Shown here: positions 1 through 8,679 of the stretch, piece after piece | Layout: each line of letters begins with the position of its first letter | Position numbering within the stretch: position 1 is the stretch's first letter | NCBI RefSeq assembly: GCF_016722895.1 | Contig: NZ_JAEQNA010000004.1 | Coordinates: 124,001 to 188,000 of the forward strand | DNA length: 64,000 bases | Direction of reading: 5' to 3' | Source of the DNA: Ramlibacter aurantiacus | GTDB lineage: Bacteria; Pseudomonadota; Gammaproteobacteria; Burkholderiales; Burkholderiaceae_C | Translations under genes and position numbers: made by a program | The notes under the pieces: generated by a model | The model's database searches: none | Seen by the model: the letters and a program-made list of their open reading frames with translations, nothing else | Told to the model about the DNA's origin: nothing

Positions 1-468
1 CACCATCCAGGACAGCCAGTTGGCCAGGCAGCCCCCGCCCAGGTGCGCCAGCTGGGCACCGCGGCCCTCCACGTCCTCCGCCGGCTTGGGATGCCGGTGG
101 GTCAGGATGGCGTAGGACATGTCGGTGGTGAAGTACCCGGTCAGCAGCCGTCGGCCCAGGGGCAGGTGCATCAGGTAGTCACGCAGGTGCAGGCTGAACA
201 CGACGAAGCGCAGGTTGACGCAAAACGCCGTGGCCAGGATCACCCAGACCGGCGTGCCGGCCACCAGCAGCGGCAGGGCCGCCAACTGCGAGCTGCCGGC
301 GAACACGATCAGCGCCATGGCGAATGCCTCGACCGTCGACAAGCCCGACTTGGCCATTGCAACGCCGGTCATCAGGCCCCAGGCAGCGATGCCGGGCGTC
401 TGGGGCAGCATGTCGCGCACACCCACCATGAAGTCGGGTCGACGGTAGACGGCCGGCTGCCAGAACAT
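1..468 (-). CDS. AzlC-family branched-chain amino acid exporter subunit (3' end outside the window)
   Basis: The first 156 residues are visible and the gene runs off the left edge. The hydrophobic protein carries the N-terminal AzlC pattern, including the segment GIAAWGLMTGVAMAKSG and then FAGSSQLAALPLL. AzlC is the large membrane subunit of the AzlCD exporter, which moves branched-chain amino acids (and toxic analogues) out across the inner membrane. An AzlD partner would be expected just beyond the left edge. The ATG at 468 is preceded by GGAG six bases upstream, and the fmt stop and this start share one base (TGATG), so it is probably translated by coupling to fmt. The substrate is inferred from the family only. 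Confidence 0.8.
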   Translation of the reverse strand, partial: MFWQPAVYRRPDFMVGVRDMLPQTPGIAAWGLMTGVAMAKSGLSTVEAFAMALIVFAGSSQLAALPLLVAGTPVWVILATAFCVNLRFVVFSLHLRDYLMHLPLGRRLLTGYFTTDMSYAILTHRHPKPAEDVEGRGAQLAHLGGGCLANWLSWMV

Positions 469-1430
469 CAGCTCGCTCCAAGCCGCGAACCGACGGTGAC
501 GGGGAAACCGCGCAGGAAGGCTTCGCAGGGCAGTCGTTTGCCACCCGGCCGCTGCAGCTCGGTCAGGCGCAGCGCTCCCGTGCCGCAGGCGACCGTGACG
601 CCCGTGGCATCGACTTCGAGGATTTCGCCCGGCTGCGCCGGCACACGCGGCGGATCGGCCACCTCGGCTCGCCACAGCTTGACCACCTCACCCGCCAAAG
701 TGCTGCTCGCCCCGGGAAACGGATCGAAGGCGCGGATGCGGCGTTCGATCACCGGCGCCGGCAGCGACCAGTCGACGGCGGCTTCGGCCTTGTCGATCTT
801 GTTCGCATAGGTGACGCCGTCGGTCGGCTGCGGCACCGGCTGCAGCCGGCCGGCCTGCGCATCGCGCAGACATTCGACGACCAGGCGCGCACCGAGCTCG
901 GCCAGCTTGTCGTGCAGCGTGCCCGTGGTGTCGACGCGCTCGATCGGCAGTCGCTCCAAGCGCAGCATCGCGCCGGTGTCCAGGCCCTCGTCCATCTGCA
1001 TGATCGTGATGCCCGTGTCCGCGTCGCCGGCCTCGATGGCGCGATGGATCGGCGCTGCGCCGCGCCAACGCGGCAGCAAGGAGGCATGGATGTTGAGGCA
1101 ACCCAGGCGCGGCAGCTCGAGCACCCAACGAGGAAGGATCAAGCCATAGGCGGCGACCACCATCACGTCGGCGGCCGCCTGCTCCAGCGCCATGCGAGCG
1201 ACCTCGGCATCTTCGGGATAGCGGCCGTCCAGCCGCAGGCTGCGGGGCTGGCACACGGGCAGGCTCCGGTCCAATGCGAACTGCTTCACGGCGGACGGCT
1301 GCAGCTTCATGCCCCGACCGGCCGGTCGGTCCGGCTGCGTCAGCACCAGGGCGACCTCGTGGCCTTCGGCGTGCAGGCGCTCCAGCGCGGCGCGGGCGAA
1401 CTCGGGGGTGCCGGCGAAAACGACCCGCAT
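468..1430 (-). CDS. fmt: Methionyl-tRNA formyltransferase
   Basis: This cytoplasmic enzyme formylates the amino group of Met-tRNA(fMet) using 10-formyltetrahydrofolate, making initiator tRNA. The protein has 320 residues, close to the family's usual 310-320. It begins [12 protein letters not shown], the typical Rossmann-fold start. The basic tRNA-contacting loop [13 protein letters not shown] lies at about 32-44. The catalytic Asn-His-Asp set is present as N113 and H115 in [13 protein letters not shown] and D151 in DEGLDTG. A longer reading frame upstream is a shadow inside def, so the ATG at 1430 is chosen. It lies 19 bases after def, forming the classic def-fmt pair. Confidence 0.98.
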   Translation of the reverse strand: MRVVFAGTPEFARAALERLHAEGHEVALVLTQPDRPAGRGMKLQPSAVKQFALDRSLPVCQPRSLRLDGRYPEDAEVARMALEQAAADVMVVAAYGLILPRWVLELPRLGCLNIHASLLPRWRGAAPIHRAIEAGDADTGITIMQMDEGLDTGAMLRLERLPIERVDTTGTLHDKLAELGARLVVECLRDAQAGRLQPVPQPTDGVTYANKIDKAEAAVDWSLPAPVIERRIRAFDPFPGASSTLAGEVVKLWRAEVADPPRVPAQPGEILEVDATGVTVACGTGALRLTELQRPGGKRLPCEAFLRGFPVTVGSRLGAS

Positions 1431-1449
1431 CAGGCGCTCACGAATTCGG

Positions 1450-1962
1450 CTAGGCACGCACGGCTTCGCGCCGGCTCTTGAGCATCTTGCTGCGGATGCG
1501 GTTGCGCTTGAGGGGTGACAGGTATTCGACGAAGACCTTGCCCATGAGGTGGTCCATCTCGTGCTGGATGCAGACCGACAACAGCCCCTCGGCTTCGATC
1601 TCCCGCTCCTGGCCGCTGTCATCGAGCGCCCGCACCTTGACGGCGACGGAACGCTCGACGCCGTCATAGATGCCGGGGACCGACAGGCAGCCTTCGTCGC
1701 CCACCTGCGTGTCTTCACTGGCCCAGACGATCTCCGGGTTGATCAGGACGAGCGGGCGGTTGCGCTCCTCCGACACGTCGATGACGACGACCCGCTCGTG
1801 CTCGTCGACCTGCGTGGCCGCCAGTCCGATGCCCTGCGCCTCGTACATGGTTTCGAGCATGTCGGCCACCAGTTGGCGAATGCGGGCGTCGACGGCGCCG
1901 ACGGGCTTGGCGACGATGTGGAGCCGGGGATCAGGGAAAACGAGAATGGGTTTGATGGCCAT
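1450..1962 (-). CDS. def: Peptide deformylase
   Basis: This metalloenzyme removes the formyl group from the N-terminal methionine of new proteins, reversing the step prepared by fmt. The protein has 170 residues. All three family motifs are intact: GIGLAATQ at 44-51, EGCLS at 90-94 with metal ligand C92, and HEMDH at 134-138 with two His ligands and the catalytic Glu. The start at 1962 ([14 protein letters not shown]) matches the usual N-terminus; an upstream extension has no family similarity. It is the first gene of a leftward def-fmt-azlC unit and is divergent from the LysM gene across 136 bases. Confidence 0.98.
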   Translation of the reverse strand: MAIKPILVFPDPRLHIVAKPVGAVDARIRQLVADMLETMYEAQGIGLAATQVDEHERVVVIDVSEERNRPLVLINPEIVWASEDTQVGDEGCLSVPGIYDGVERSVAVKVRALDDSGQEREIEAEGLLSVCIQHEMDHLMGKVFVEYLSPLKRNRIRSKMLKSRREAVRA

Positions 1963-2033
1963 GGGTAGCGGGTGCGGTGTCGCTATTTTCCGCCACTTTG
2001 GGGGGCGGGTCGCGTGCAAGGGCGCCAATAACG

Positions 2034-2063
2034 TTGCCGGATCAAGGACTTGGGGCCCAGAAT
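2034..2063 (+). promoter_or_regulatory. Candidate sigma-70 promoter of the LysM-dprA unit
   Basis: TTGCCG at 2034-2039 and CAGAAT at 2058-2063 are separated by 18 bases, with CGCGCG after the -10 element. It lies 35 bases before the ATG of the LysM gene, in the def/LysM divergent gap. Four of six and four to five of six consensus bases match, so this is a modest prediction. Confidence 0.4.
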
Positions 2064-2098
2064 CGCGCGTGATTCAAGAAGAGCTTGGAAAAAAATTC

Positions 2099-3310
2099 AT
2101 GGTGCCACGCCCCAAGGCCGTCTCCCGTTTCGCACTCACCGGCCTGGCCGGCACCAGCCTGCTCCTGGGCTTGGTCCTCCCCGCAGCCCAGGCCCAGAAC
2201 TTCCCCATCACCCCCAGCCAGCGTGCGACGGCCCAGCAGGTGGCGCAAGCCGGTGTGCCACTGTCCGAGCTCGCACCCAACGCTCCAGACAGCTACACCG
2301 TCAAACGCGGCGATACGCTGTGGGCCATTTCCGGGCTGTTCCTGCGCACGCCATGGCGCTGGCCGGAGCTGTGGGGAATGAACCTGGACCAGGTGCGCAA
2401 TCCGCACCTGATCTTCCCCGGTCAGCAGCTGTTCCTCGAAAAGATCGATGGCCGTGCCCGCTTGCGGATGGGGCAGCCCGCGCCGGACGCTGGGCTCGAC
2501 ACCGTGCGCCTGTCGCCCCGGACCCGGGTCGAACCCTTGCCCGAGGTGGCGCTACCGACCTTGCAGCCGCACCTGATCGAACCTTTCCTGGCCGAGCCGC
2601 TGGTGGTGGACGAGGGCGTGCTCGAACGCGCGCCCCGCATCGTGGCCGCGCCGGACACACGGGTGATGATCACCCGTGGCGACCGGGCCTACGCACGTGG
2701 CACGCCGGGCGCGCCGCTCATGGAAGCGCCACAGCGCAGCGGCGACGACTACCGCGTCTTCCGCAGCGCCAAACCGCTGCGCGACCCCTACACCCAGGCA
2801 ATCCTGGGCTACGAAGCGCACTATCTCGGTCGTGCGGTCCTGGTGCGCGGCGAGACGCAGGACACCACCCGCGGCGAGGCGCTGCCCGTTCCGGCGTCGC
2901 TCGACATCGTCTCGGCGCGCGAGGAAATGCGCGTGGGGGACCGTCTGCTGCCGGAGCCGCCGCGCGAGCTGGTCAACTACGTCCCGCGCGCCCCCCAGAC
3001 ACCCATCCAGGGCGCGGCCGTCATGTCGATGTACGGCACGGCGGTGGGCGTGGCCGGGCAAAACCAGGTCGTGACCATCAACAAGGGGCGCGCCGATGGG
3101 CTCGAGACCGGCCACGTGCTGGCCATCTTGAAGGAAGGTCGGCAATTGGTCGATCGCTCACCCAGCGGCGAACGCGAGCAGATCAAGCTGCCCGATGAGC
3201 GGAATGGGCTGCTGATGATCTTCCGCACCTTCGACCGCGTGTCGTACGGACTGATCGTCGAGACCTCCGAAGGCGTGAGGATCGGCGACCGCTTGGTCAA
3301 CCCGCGCTGA
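2099..3310 (+). CDS. Secreted LysM peptidoglycan-binding protein
   Basis: The predicted protein has 403 residues. It has an N-terminal signal peptide (hydrophobic core about 12-30, likely cleavage after AQA at 31-33). A single LysM domain spans about 65-115 (SYTVKRGDTLWAISG through PGQQLFLEK), a fold that binds N-acetylglucosamine in peptidoglycan. The rest (about 120-403) has no motif I can name. It probably works in the periplasm at the cell wall. The ATG at 2099 is preferred because the signal peptide follows directly; an in-frame GTG at 2069 would only add ten residues. The dprA gene follows after 14 bases, an arrangement common in Burkholderiales. The exact role is unknown. Confidence 0.85.
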   Translation: MVPRPKAVSRFALTGLAGTSLLLGLVLPAAQAQNFPITPSQRATAQQVAQAGVPLSELAPNAPDSYTVKRGDTLWAISGLFLRTPWRWPELWGMNLDQVRNPHLIFPGQQLFLEKIDGRARLRMGQPAPDAGLDTVRLSPRTRVEPLPEVALPTLQPHLIEPFLAEPLVVDEGVLERAPRIVAAPDTRVMITRGDRAYARGTPGAPLMEAPQRSGDDYRVFRSAKPLRDPYTQAILGYEAHYLGRAVLVRGETQDTTRGEALPVPASLDIVSAREEMRVGDRLLPEPPRELVNYVPRAPQTPIQGAAVMSMYGTAVGVAGQNQVVTINKGRADGLETGHVLAILKEGRQLVDRSPSGEREQIKLPDERNGLLMIFRTFDRVSYGLIVETSEGVRIGDRLVNPR

Positions 3311-3324
3311 CCGGATCCTGGGCC

Positions 3325-4452
3325 ATGGCGCCACGGGAGCTCCGTGCCTGGCTGCGGCTCGCGCTGACTCCGCAGGTGGGCCGGACCACGGCCCGTCGCC
3401 TATTGGCCGCCCTTGGCCTTCCGGAACAAGTGTTCGAGGCCTCTGCGGCTGCGCTGTCCCAGCTGGCCACGCCGGCCCAGGTCGCCGCCTTGCGAGCCAA
3501 GCCCGAAGGCCTGGACGCGCTCGCGGACCGCACGGACGAGTGGCTGGCCGAGGCGCCGGGCCAGCGCCGCCTCGTCACACTGGCCGAAGCCGACTACCCG
3601 GCCGCCCTGCTCCAGATCGAAGACCCTCCCTTGATGCTGTGGCTGGCAGGGGCCCGGCTGCACCGGGCTGGCGGCCTGTGCTGGCCCGAGGCGATCGCGG
3701 TGGTGGGCAGTCGCAACCCGACGCCGCAGGGCAAGCTGAACGCCCACGCATTCGCGCGCAGCTTCGCCGCCTCCGGCTGGACCGTGGTCTCCGGCTTGGC
3801 ATTGGGTGTGGACGGCGCCGCGCATGAAGGGGCCCTCGAGGGGGCTGGGCCTGAGCGGTTGGCCACCTTGGCCGTGGTGGGCACCGGACTCGATCGGGTC
3901 TACCCGCGGCAGCACCTGGACCTGGCGCACCGGATCGCCGAGCGCGGGCTGTTGATCAGCGAGTACCCGCTGGGCACGCCGCCGCTTTCCGAGAATTTTC
4001 CGCTGCGCAACCGGCTGATATCCGGGCTGAGCCGCGGCACCCTGGTCGTCGAGGCGGCCTTGCGATCCGGCTCGCTGATCACGGCTCGTATCGCGGCCGA
4101 GCAGGGGCGGGAGGTCTTCGCCATTCCCGGTTCGATCCACTCGGCGCAGGCGCGCGGCTGCCATGCGCTGCTGAAACAAGGCGCCAAGTTGGTCGAAACC
4201 GCGCAGGACGTGCTCGACGAGTTGGTGACCGGCCACACACCTCCAGGCCCGAGCCAGCCTGCGAGCGTGCCCGCCGATGAGCTCGATCCGGTCCTCGAAG
4301 CAGCCGGTTTCGATCCCGTGAGCTTCGATGCGCTCCAGGCCCGCACGGGCCTGCCGACGCAGACGCTGCAGGCGCACCTGCTGGAACTCGAATTGTCCGG
4401 TGCCCTCGCTCGCTTGCCTGGCGGGCTGTTCCAGCGCCTGGCCACTACGTGA
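3325..4452 (+). CDS. dprA: DNA-processing protein DprA (Smf)
   Basis: DprA binds incoming single-stranded DNA during natural transformation and loads RecA onto it. The 375-residue protein has an N-terminal SAM-like helical region (1-80). The Rossmann-like core follows: GSRNPTPQG at 128-136, SGLALGVDGAAH at 156-167, NRLISGLS, and GSLITARIAAEQGREVF. A C-terminal winged-helix domain of about 60 residues ends the protein. All conserved core motifs look intact, so the gene is probably functional. It sits 14 bases after the LysM gene. recA, its functional partner, lies near the other end of the window, and the cell also carries pilin genes, which fits competence capacity without proving it. Confidence 0.96.
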   Translation: MAPRELRAWLRLALTPQVGRTTARRLLAALGLPEQVFEASAAALSQLATPAQVAALRAKPEGLDALADRTDEWLAEAPGQRRLVTLAEADYPAALLQIEDPPLMLWLAGARLHRAGGLCWPEAIAVVGSRNPTPQGKLNAHAFARSFAASGWTVVSGLALGVDGAAHEGALEGAGPERLATLAVVGTGLDRVYPRQHLDLAHRIAERGLLISEYPLGTPPLSENFPLRNRLISGLSRGTLVVEAALRSGSLITARIAAEQGREVFAIPGSIHSAQARGCHALLKQGAKLVETAQDVLDELVTGHTPPGPSQPASVPADELDPVLEAAGFDPVSFDALQARTGLPTQTLQAHLLELELSGALARLPGGLFQRLATT

Positions 4453-4517
4453 GACGCTGAGGCACGGGCCCCTGCGGCGCACCGGCAACAGCGGCTCAGT
4501 CACCGCACCTTATGGGC

Positions 4518-4523
4518 TATATT
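4518..4523 (+). promoter_or_regulatory. -10 element (TATATT) six bases before the smg start codon
   Basis: TATATT followed by GGCCCC ends six bases before the ATG at 4530. A transcript started from it would begin at or next to the A of the start codon, so smg may be read from a leaderless mRNA. I see no good -35 element. Confidence 0.35.
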
Positions 4524-4529
4524 GGCCCC

Positions 4530-5024
4530 ATGTTTGATGTGCTGGTGTTCGTCTACGAAAACTACTGGCGCGGGGACGCCTGTCCCGAGCCGGAGCGGTT
4601 GGAACGCAGGCTCAGTGCCCATGGCTTCGAGCCCGACGAAATCCAGCAGGCGCTGGCTTGGCTCGACGGGTTGAACCTTGCCGCACAAAACACCGAGTTG
4701 TCACCCGAAGGGAGGGCGGCCATCGGCGACGCGCCCCCTGGCCGGCAGTCACCGGCCAGCCTGCGGGTCTACTCGGTATCCGAGCAGGACCACCTGGGCG
4801 CCGAGTGCCTCGGGTTCATCAGCTTCCTCGAGTCAGCGGGCGTGCTGCCGGCACCCCTTCGGGAGATCGTCCTCGATCGCGCCATGGCCGCACCCGGGGC
4901 GCCGGTCAGCCTGGAGGAACTGAAGATCATCGTCCTGATGGTGTATTGGAGCTGCGGGGAGCAGCCCGATGCACTGGTGCTCGATGAGCTCTGTGATGAC
5001 CGCCAGGGGCGGCTCGCCCACTGA
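4530..5024 (+). CDS. smg: Smg family protein (DUF494)
   Basis: This 164-residue acidic protein starts MFDVLVFVYENYW, the hallmark of the Smg/DUF494 family, and contains the family's C-terminal segment ELKIIVLMVYWSCGEQP. The molecular function of Smg is not established. It is found beside dprA in many beta- and gammaproteobacteria, as here (77 bases downstream). The second ATG at 4530 is chosen over one six codons earlier because the family begins there. No ribosome binding site is obvious, in line with the very close upstream -10 element. The DUF1631 gene converges on it 24 bases away. Confidence 0.93.
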   Translation: MFDVLVFVYENYWRGDACPEPERLERRLSAHGFEPDEIQQALAWLDGLNLAAQNTELSPEGRAAIGDAPPGRQSPASLRVYSVSEQDHLGAECLGFISFLESAGVLPAPLREIVLDRAMAAPGAPVSLEELKIIVLMVYWSCGEQPDALVLDELCDDRQGRLAH

Positions 5025-5048
5025 GTCCTGGGCGCGCCCCGTTGAATT

Positions 5049-7706
5049 TCAGCTGAACAAACGCCCGGGGTTGGCGTCGAGCTTGGCGAGTGCATCGCGG
5101 GTGGCACGCACCGTGAGCGCTTCTTCTTCCGCCGGCAGGATGAGGCCGGCCTGCAGGTATGCCGCCAGTCGGCCGGCCTGAATGAGGAAGCTGCGCCCGG
5201 TCACCGATGCGAACAGGTGCAACTGCGCACGCTCGCTGCGCCACGCGTACTGCACCTGGTGCATCTGGCCGTTGTGATCCAGGCTGAACCAGGTGCCCGG
5301 CTGCAGCTCGCGTGCCCAGGCCAGCATGGCGGCATTGGGCGTCGCTCCGCCGTCGGTGATGACGTCGATGCCTGAGGTGTCGATGCCCAGCATGAGTTCG
5401 ATGCTCTCGGCCACCAGCGGCAGGTCGCCTTCCGGATCGTCCCCGACGAAGTCTTCCAGATTCGCAAGCCGCTGGGCGATCGCTTCGATCCGCTCCGAGG
5501 GAATGGCCGCCGTCTTCGACTGGAAGGCATCGGCGAGGGTGTCGCCAATGCGCTTGATGTGCTCTTCCTGCTCGGCCGCCTCGAGTCCCAGGAGCGACAT
5601 GCCTTGGCGCAAGCGCTGCAGCAGGCCTGGCAGGCCCTGGATCACCTGCGCGCGTTCGGCACGGTTGGGCTTGGCACTCGCCGCCCAGACCAGTTCCGAC
5701 GCCGACTTCTTCAACGCCAGGGTTTCGGCATGCTGCGGCCCGTTCTTGACCGCGGCGATCGCCATGACCTCGGCCCATACCTTGAACAGGAATTCGCGGA
5801 TCTCGTCGCGTACCGGCATGTCCTCGAGCATCTTGCGCAGCTCGATGGTGTAGCGGACCGCCATCGTCTCCTTCTGCTCGACCTGCTGGGCCACACTGAC
5901 CAGGCGCTGGGTCTGGCCCCGCTCCGTGAGGAAGCGCGACAGGAACTTCTGGAATTCATCGAAGGCCAGCTGAAAGACCTTGCGACCGGTTTCTGGGTAC
6001 TGCTCGATGAGCTGCACCACCCGCCGGATTTCCCCTTCGAGCGCGGTGCCACCGATGGCGCTGGCGTCGAAGCCCAGGACGCAAGAGCCCATGCGGTCGA
6101 TCAACTGGCGCGCCGGATGCTGCAGGCTGCCGAAGAACTCCGGCTCGGCGAGCGCAACCCGCAGCACCGGCATCTGGAGCCGGGCGAACCAGACCCGCAC
6201 CGCCGGCGGAATGCGCTCTTCCGCGAGGATGCTCTGGAACATGAGCGCGACGATCTCGATGACCGCCTTTTCGCCTGACGTGACGGCCTGCTGTTTAAGC
6301 TCGCCGGTGCGTTCACGCAGCTCCCGCGCCACCTGCTGGACCGCGGCGTTGTCATAGGACTGCCCCACCGAGTCGTCACCGCCGCGCTCCTGCACCCGCG
6401 TCTGGATCTGGGTGCCCTGCATGCTGATGGCCTGGGACAAGGCGGGCGAGGCCGCAATCGGTCGGTCGGAATCGAATCCCGCGACACGTTGGGTGAGCAG
6501 GCGTTTCAGCTGTCCGATCACGCCTTGGGCCTTGACGCGTGCGCGGCCCATCGGAGAGGTGGTGGTCGTGGTCAGCCCCGCGTCGCCGGTGCCGCTCCAT
6601 CCGGGGCTGGGATGCTCCACCGAGCCTGCGGCGCCGGCGTCGGTTGCACGCGCCCCGGCGGCTCCCGTCGGGGGCACGGGAGGCAGCACCGGAAAGGCGC
6701 CTGGTTGTCCCGCAGCGAAGGGACTGGTGTTGAACGCTCCGGCAGGAAGGCTCACGGGTGCTGGCCTGCCCAGGGAAGCGTCGGCCGCCGGGACACCGCT
6801 GAATCCCGCTGCGCGGCCGCCGCCTGGCGCCCCGGCAACCGACGATGGACCATCGAACGGGGGCCTCGCCACCACGTCCATGCCACCCTGGAACCCACCG
6901 CCCCCTGCCGGGTTGTTCCCCGCGGCGTGCGACGTACCCGGGGCCCCGCCGTTCGAACCGGAGGCGCCCCAACCGGACGGAACACCAGCGCCCCCCGAAC
7001 CCTGCGCCGGCTGGCTGTCACCGAACGTCATCTCCGGCGCCCGCCGCGCCGGGCCCGATGCGCCCCGCTTGACGCGGCGGTTGAGGTTGACATCGGGCAC
7101 CACGCCAGCCCGGACCAGCTCCGTGTTGACCTGGCGATAAGCGTCCACTGCCGCAGGCACCACATGCTGCTGAATGACATCGCCCACCAGCAGCCAGGTA
7201 TGGCGCGGCAACTCGCTGTCCATCCACTGGTCGATCAGCACCAGCGCCAGTGCTTCGGGACGAAGGATGTCGTCGCTGGCGAAATCGTCACCGCCCTCCA
7301 ATTGCTGGATCCGGATCTTGAGGTCGTTGAGTTCCCACGTCGCCTTCTCGTGGATGGCCATGGCCAATCGCGACGCGATGATCTTCTTTTCGACGACGTC
7401 ATCGCCGATCAGCTCGAGCCCGAGCGGGACGGCCGGCACGATTTGGCTCGGTGCGCGGGGCCGGCTGGCGGCCTTCAAGGCGCGGCGAACTTTCTCGGTC
7501 CAACGGGTGCGCTGCTGATCGAACTGCAGCATGGCATCTCGCCGGATCTGCGCCTCGCGGGTCGAGGGGCTGCGGTCCACCAGCTCCAGCAGGCGCGAGC
7601 CGATCGCACTCGCCATGGGCTCCACGCAGGCCTCCACGGCGGCCACGAACTGCTCGCGCGCCTTGCGCGCCAGCGGCACGGGAGAATCGGAGCCCGGAGC
7701 GTTCAA
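5049..7706 (-). CDS. DUF1631 family protein
   Basis: This large cytoplasmic protein of 885 residues belongs to the uncharacterised DUF1631 family, seen mainly in beta- and gammaproteobacteria. The N-terminal part (about 1-215) and C-terminal part (about 380-885) are helical and look conserved. They are joined by a Gly/Ala/Pro/Ser-rich linker (about 225-375) of low complexity. The start is a TTG at 7706: the secF stop codon is part of a TGAGG sequence whose GAGG lies five bases before this TTG, an apt Shine-Dalgarno site, which suggests coupled translation. It is the last gene of the yajC-secD-secF operon. A role linked to the Sec machinery is suggested only by position. Confidence 0.85.
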   Translation of the reverse strand: MNAPGSDSPVPLARKAREQFVAAVEACVEPMASAIGSRLLELVDRSPSTREAQIRRDAMLQFDQQRTRWTEKVRRALKAASRPRAPSQIVPAVPLGLELIGDDVVEKKIIASRLAMAIHEKATWELNDLKIRIQQLEGGDDFASDDILRPEALALVLIDQWMDSELPRHTWLLVGDVIQQHVVPAAVDAYRQVNTELVRAGVVPDVNLNRRVKRGASGPARRAPEMTFGDSQPAQGSGGAGVPSGWGASGSNGGAPGTSHAAGNNPAGGGGFQGGMDVVARPPFDGPSSVAGAPGGGRAAGFSGVPAADASLGRPAPVSLPAGAFNTSPFAAGQPGAFPVLPPVPPTGAAGARATDAGAAGSVEHPSPGWSGTGDAGLTTTTTSPMGRARVKAQGVIGQLKRLLTQRVAGFDSDRPIAASPALSQAISMQGTQIQTRVQERGGDDSVGQSYDNAAVQQVARELRERTGELKQQAVTSGEKAVIEIVALMFQSILAEERIPPAVRVWFARLQMPVLRVALAEPEFFGSLQHPARQLIDRMGSCVLGFDASAIGGTALEGEIRRVVQLIEQYPETGRKVFQLAFDEFQKFLSRFLTERGQTQRLVSVAQQVEQKETMAVRYTIELRKMLEDMPVRDEIREFLFKVWAEVMAIAAVKNGPQHAETLALKKSASELVWAASAKPNRAERAQVIQGLPGLLQRLRQGMSLLGLEAAEQEEHIKRIGDTLADAFQSKTAAIPSERIEAIAQRLANLEDFVGDDPEGDLPLVAESIELMLGIDTSGIDVITDGGATPNAAMLAWARELQPGTWFSLDHNGQMHQVQYAWRSERAQLHLFASVTGRSFLIQAGRLAAYLQAGLILPAEEEALTVRATRDALAKLDANPGRLFS

Positions 7707-7713
7707 GCAGGCC

Positions 7714-8667
7714 TCACACGGTCGCGCCCGCGTTGGGGTCGTTGGGATCGCCTTCCTTGCGCACGGGCGCCTTGACCAGATCCTCGCGCTTGACCCCCAG
7801 CCACATCGCGATCGCAGCGGCCACGAACACGGACGAATAGATGCCGAACAGGATGCCGATCGTCAAAGCCAGGGCGAAGTAATACAGCGTGGCGCCACCG
7901 AAGATCAGCATGGACAGGACCATCAGCTGGGTGGAGCCATGGGTGATGATGGTTCGGCTGATGGTGGAGGTGATCGCGTGATCGATCGCCTGCTCGGTGC
8001 TCATCTTTCGATAGCGGCGGAAGGCTTCGCGGATCCGGTCGAAGATCACCACGGACTCGTTGACCGAATAGCCCAGCACCGCCAGCACCGCCGCCAGCAC
8101 CGCCAATGAGAACTCCCACTGAAAGAAGGCGAAGAAGCCCAGGATGATCACCACGTCGTGGAGGTTGGCGATGATGCCCGCCACCCCGAACTTCCACTCG
8201 AAGCGGAACGCCAGGTACACGACGATCCCGATGATCACCATGGCCAGCGCAAGCAGTCCGTCGACGGCGAGTTCCTCGCCGACCGAGGGCCCGACGAATT
8301 CGGTGCGCTGGAGCGACACCGACGGGTCGGCCTCGCGCAGAGACGCCATGACCTGCTCGCTTTGCTGCGCCGAACTCACGCCGCGCTGTGCCGGAAGGCG
8401 GATCATCACGTCGCGCGCGGTGCCGAAGCTCTGGACCTGCACATCGCTGAAACCGAGCGCGGCCACCCGCTGGCGGATGCGCTCGATCTCGGCGGGCTGG
8501 CTGTAGCTCACCTGCATCACGGTGCCGCCGGTGAATTCCACCGACAGGTGCAGCCCGCGCGTGACCAGGAAGAAGACGGCGGCGGCGAATGTGACGAACG
8601 AGATGATGTTCAACAACAGCGCATACCGCATGAACGGGATGTCGCGGCGGATCCTGAAGAACTCCAC
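7714..8667 (-). CDS. secF: Protein translocase subunit SecF
   Basis: SecF is an inner-membrane partner of SecD in the SecDF-YajC complex, which uses the proton motive force to help pull secreted proteins through SecYEG. The 317-residue protein starts MEFFRIRRDIPFMRY, with a first transmembrane helix at about 17-40. It then has a periplasmic domain and five further helices in the C-terminal half. Conserved RND-like features include EFTGGTVMQV near residue 50 and NESVVIFDRIRE. The gap to secD is 12 bases and to DUF1631 seven bases. Confidence 0.97.
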   Translation of the reverse strand: MEFFRIRRDIPFMRYALLLNIISFVTFAAAVFFLVTRGLHLSVEFTGGTVMQVSYSQPAEIERIRQRVAALGFSDVQVQSFGTARDVMIRLPAQRGVSSAQQSEQVMASLREADPSVSLQRTEFVGPSVGEELAVDGLLALAMVIIGIVVYLAFRFEWKFGVAGIIANLHDVVIILGFFAFFQWEFSLAVLAAVLAVLGYSVNESVVIFDRIREAFRRYRKMSTEQAIDHAITSTISRTIITHGSTQLMVLSMLIFGGATLYYFALALTIGILFGIYSSVFVAAAIAMWLGVKREDLVKAPVRKEGDPNDPNAGATV

Positions 8668-8679
8668 TTGATGCTTTCC

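Noticed and set aside
3821-3870. Third copy of the palindromic repeat in dprA (GGGGCCCTCGAGGGGG)
   Set aside because: The encoded residues AHEGALEGAG are normal for DprA at this place, so the likeness is probably due to codon choice.
3400-4503. Long minus-strand frame opposite dprA
   Set aside because: dprA on the plus strand has full family motifs; the opposite frame has none.
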